IMG/VR virus record: IMGVR_UViG_3300050020_000068
Location: 1-27,357 of that record
DNA length: 27,357 nucleotides
Reading direction: 5' to 3' (one strand)
Origin: a virus
Made by a program: the position numbers and the translations under genes. The notes beneath the pieces were generated by a model. The model had not been told where the DNA came from. It saw only the letters and a list, made by a program, of their open reading frames with translations, and did not search any database. This document shows, in pieces, positions 26,668 through 27,357 of the stretch (position 1 is the stretch's first letter; each line of letters opens with the position of its first letter).

Positions 26668-27357
26668 TTCGCCACCGCCGCAAAGAATCCCTTGAACGTA
26701 TCCGCGCCGTAGGCCCCGACGGTCAGGCCGATTATTTCCTTCACCGTCAGCGAGTCGGGAGTCTGACGAGACTCCATCCAAGACCGGACCCCGCCCTCAC
26801 ACGCTCCGGTTATGACTCGGTAAGCCCGGATCGCGTCCCGCTTCGTCACAACCTGATCCAGCGTCCAAGCCTTGAACTCGGAAGGGTCGCGCTTGCCGAT
26901 CTTGAACAAGAGCCCGTCGCGGGCCTCTGCCAAAGTCTTGCCGTGAGAGAACGCCTCTCCGTCAGTGACGAGGTAAGAAACCTCGGTCTTGCCGCAAATG
27001 ATGACGCGAGACACCGGGCCGCGAGTAGAGACTATTCGCGCCAGCACTCCGTCAGCGAATGAAAAGCCAGCCGCCGCGAAAGATGAGAGAAGCATGGCGC
27101 GGCATTTCTGGACGGCGGTTGAATCTTCTTTCTTTGCGTGAGGGGCGTAAAGTTTCCCGTCCGCGCTGATGCCGAGGTAGCCGCCCACGCTCGTCAGCAC
27201 CGGGAGCTTCGCGTCCGCTCTGATGCCGAGGGAGCCGCCCACGCTCGTCAGCACCGGGAGCTTCGCGTCCGCGCTGATGTCGAGGTAGCCGCCCACGCTC
27301 GTCAGCTCCGGGAGCTTCGCGTCCGCGCTGATGCCGAGGTAGCCGCCCACGCTCGTC
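26664..27357 (-). CDS. Partial leucine-rich-like repeat protein with conserved phage C-terminal domain
   Basis: The frame is open past the right edge; only its last ~230 residues are here. It begins with four 18-residue units of the type SVGGYLGISADAKLP.LT, then a spacer with YAPHAKKEDSTAV. A ~145-residue C-terminal domain follows (VSYLVTDGEAFSHGKTLAEA, then LTVKEIIGLTVGAYGADTF), which resembles a domain that recurs in phage proteins. The repeats look like a beta-solenoid or leucine-rich surface. Repeat proteins of this kind are often annotated as adhesion or 'LRR' proteins; in an early region an effector or binding protein is as likely. Confidence 0.72.
   Translation of the reverse strand, partial: TSVGGYLGISADAKLPELTSVGGYLDISADAKLPVLTSVGGSLGIRADAKLPVLTSVGGYLGISADGKLYAPHAKKEDSTAVQKCRAMLLSSFAAAGFSFADGVLARIVSTRGPVSRVIICGKTEVSYLVTDGEAFSHGKTLAEARDGLLFKIGKRDPSEFKAWTLDQVVTKRDAIRAYRVITGACEGGVRSWMESRQTPDSLTVKEIIGLTVGAYGADTFKGFFAAVAK
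27138..27357. repeat. 54-bp tandem repeats within the partial repeat gene
   Basis: Four units of 54 bp (18 codons), nearly identical at the DNA level, run to the right edge. They share blocks such as CGCCCACGCTCGTCAGC and GGGAGCTTCGCGTCCGC. The high identity suggests recent expansion or ongoing slippage, so copy number may vary. Confidence 0.8.

Noticed and set aside
1-27357. tRNA, rRNA, CRISPR array or integrase/attachment site
   Set aside because: I looked for cloverleaf-like stretches, regularly spaced repeats and recombinase motifs and saw none that I could support. The only tandem repeats are coding (27138-27357).

Overview
This window reads as part of the genome of an uncultivated tailed double-stranded DNA phage (Caudoviricetes). 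All genes I can support lie on the minus strand, packed head to tail with many ATGA, GTGA or TAATG stop/start overlaps. Hallmark genes are terminase small and large subunits, portal, scaffold-like protein, major capsid protein and a head-tail adaptor. There is no integrase, no rRNA or tRNA gene that I can see, and no CRISPR array. Lysis, tail tape-measure and DNA polymerase genes are also absent and presumably lie outside the window. Both ends cut through genes.

Read in transcription order, right to left. (1) 27357-19047 is an early/middle region of small genes: a repeat protein cut by the edge, a coiled-coil protein, a winged-helix protein, an ERF single-strand annealing protein, a DUF3268 zinc-finger protein, a tiny lipoprotein, a ParB-like/DUF3440-like chimera, zinc-ribbon proteins, an Rnl2-type RNA ligase, a possible nuclease and a NinG/HNH-like protein. 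(2) 18979-16526 is a second block of small genes ending in a long coiled-coil zinc protein. (3) 16475-14816 is the terminase pair. (4) 14782-10891 is an unusual insertion between terminase and portal: a repeat protein, a Sec-exported adhesin/fibre-like protein, a lipoprotein, a PurD-like ATP-grasp enzyme and several very small genes. (5) 10901-4690 is the head module: portal, small zinc protein, a low-complexity protein whose only good start is AUU, scaffold-like protein, capsid and two small virion-protein candidates. (6) 4669-1529 is a glycosyltransferase / glycosyltransferase-methyltransferase / glycosyltransferase cassette. (7) 1527-1 holds a C2H2 zinc-finger protein, two paralogous ~100-aa proteins and a partial adaptor.

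The most distinctive regulatory feature is a set of promoters that place the expected transcription start at, or within a base or two of, the AUG. Three share an identical 9-base -35 block (CTTGACAGC) with 17-18-base spacing to a good -10. They precede the zinc-ribbon gene ending at 9046, the repeat protein starting at 14782 and a 34-aa gene starting at 18979. A weaker fourth precedes the terminase small subunit. Head genes such as the capsid have ordinary Shine-Dalgarno sites, so the phage seems to mix leaderless and leadered initiation.

The host cannot be fixed from the sequence. Two lipobox proteins and an exported repeat protein fit a bacterial host and suggest modification of the host envelope. 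The exported protein's repeat style recalls large surface proteins of poorly cultivated Gram-negative-type phyla, but that is an impression only. The cassette behind the promoter at 14791-14819 and the glycosyltransferase cassette at 1529-4475 are the best candidates for undescribed accessory systems.
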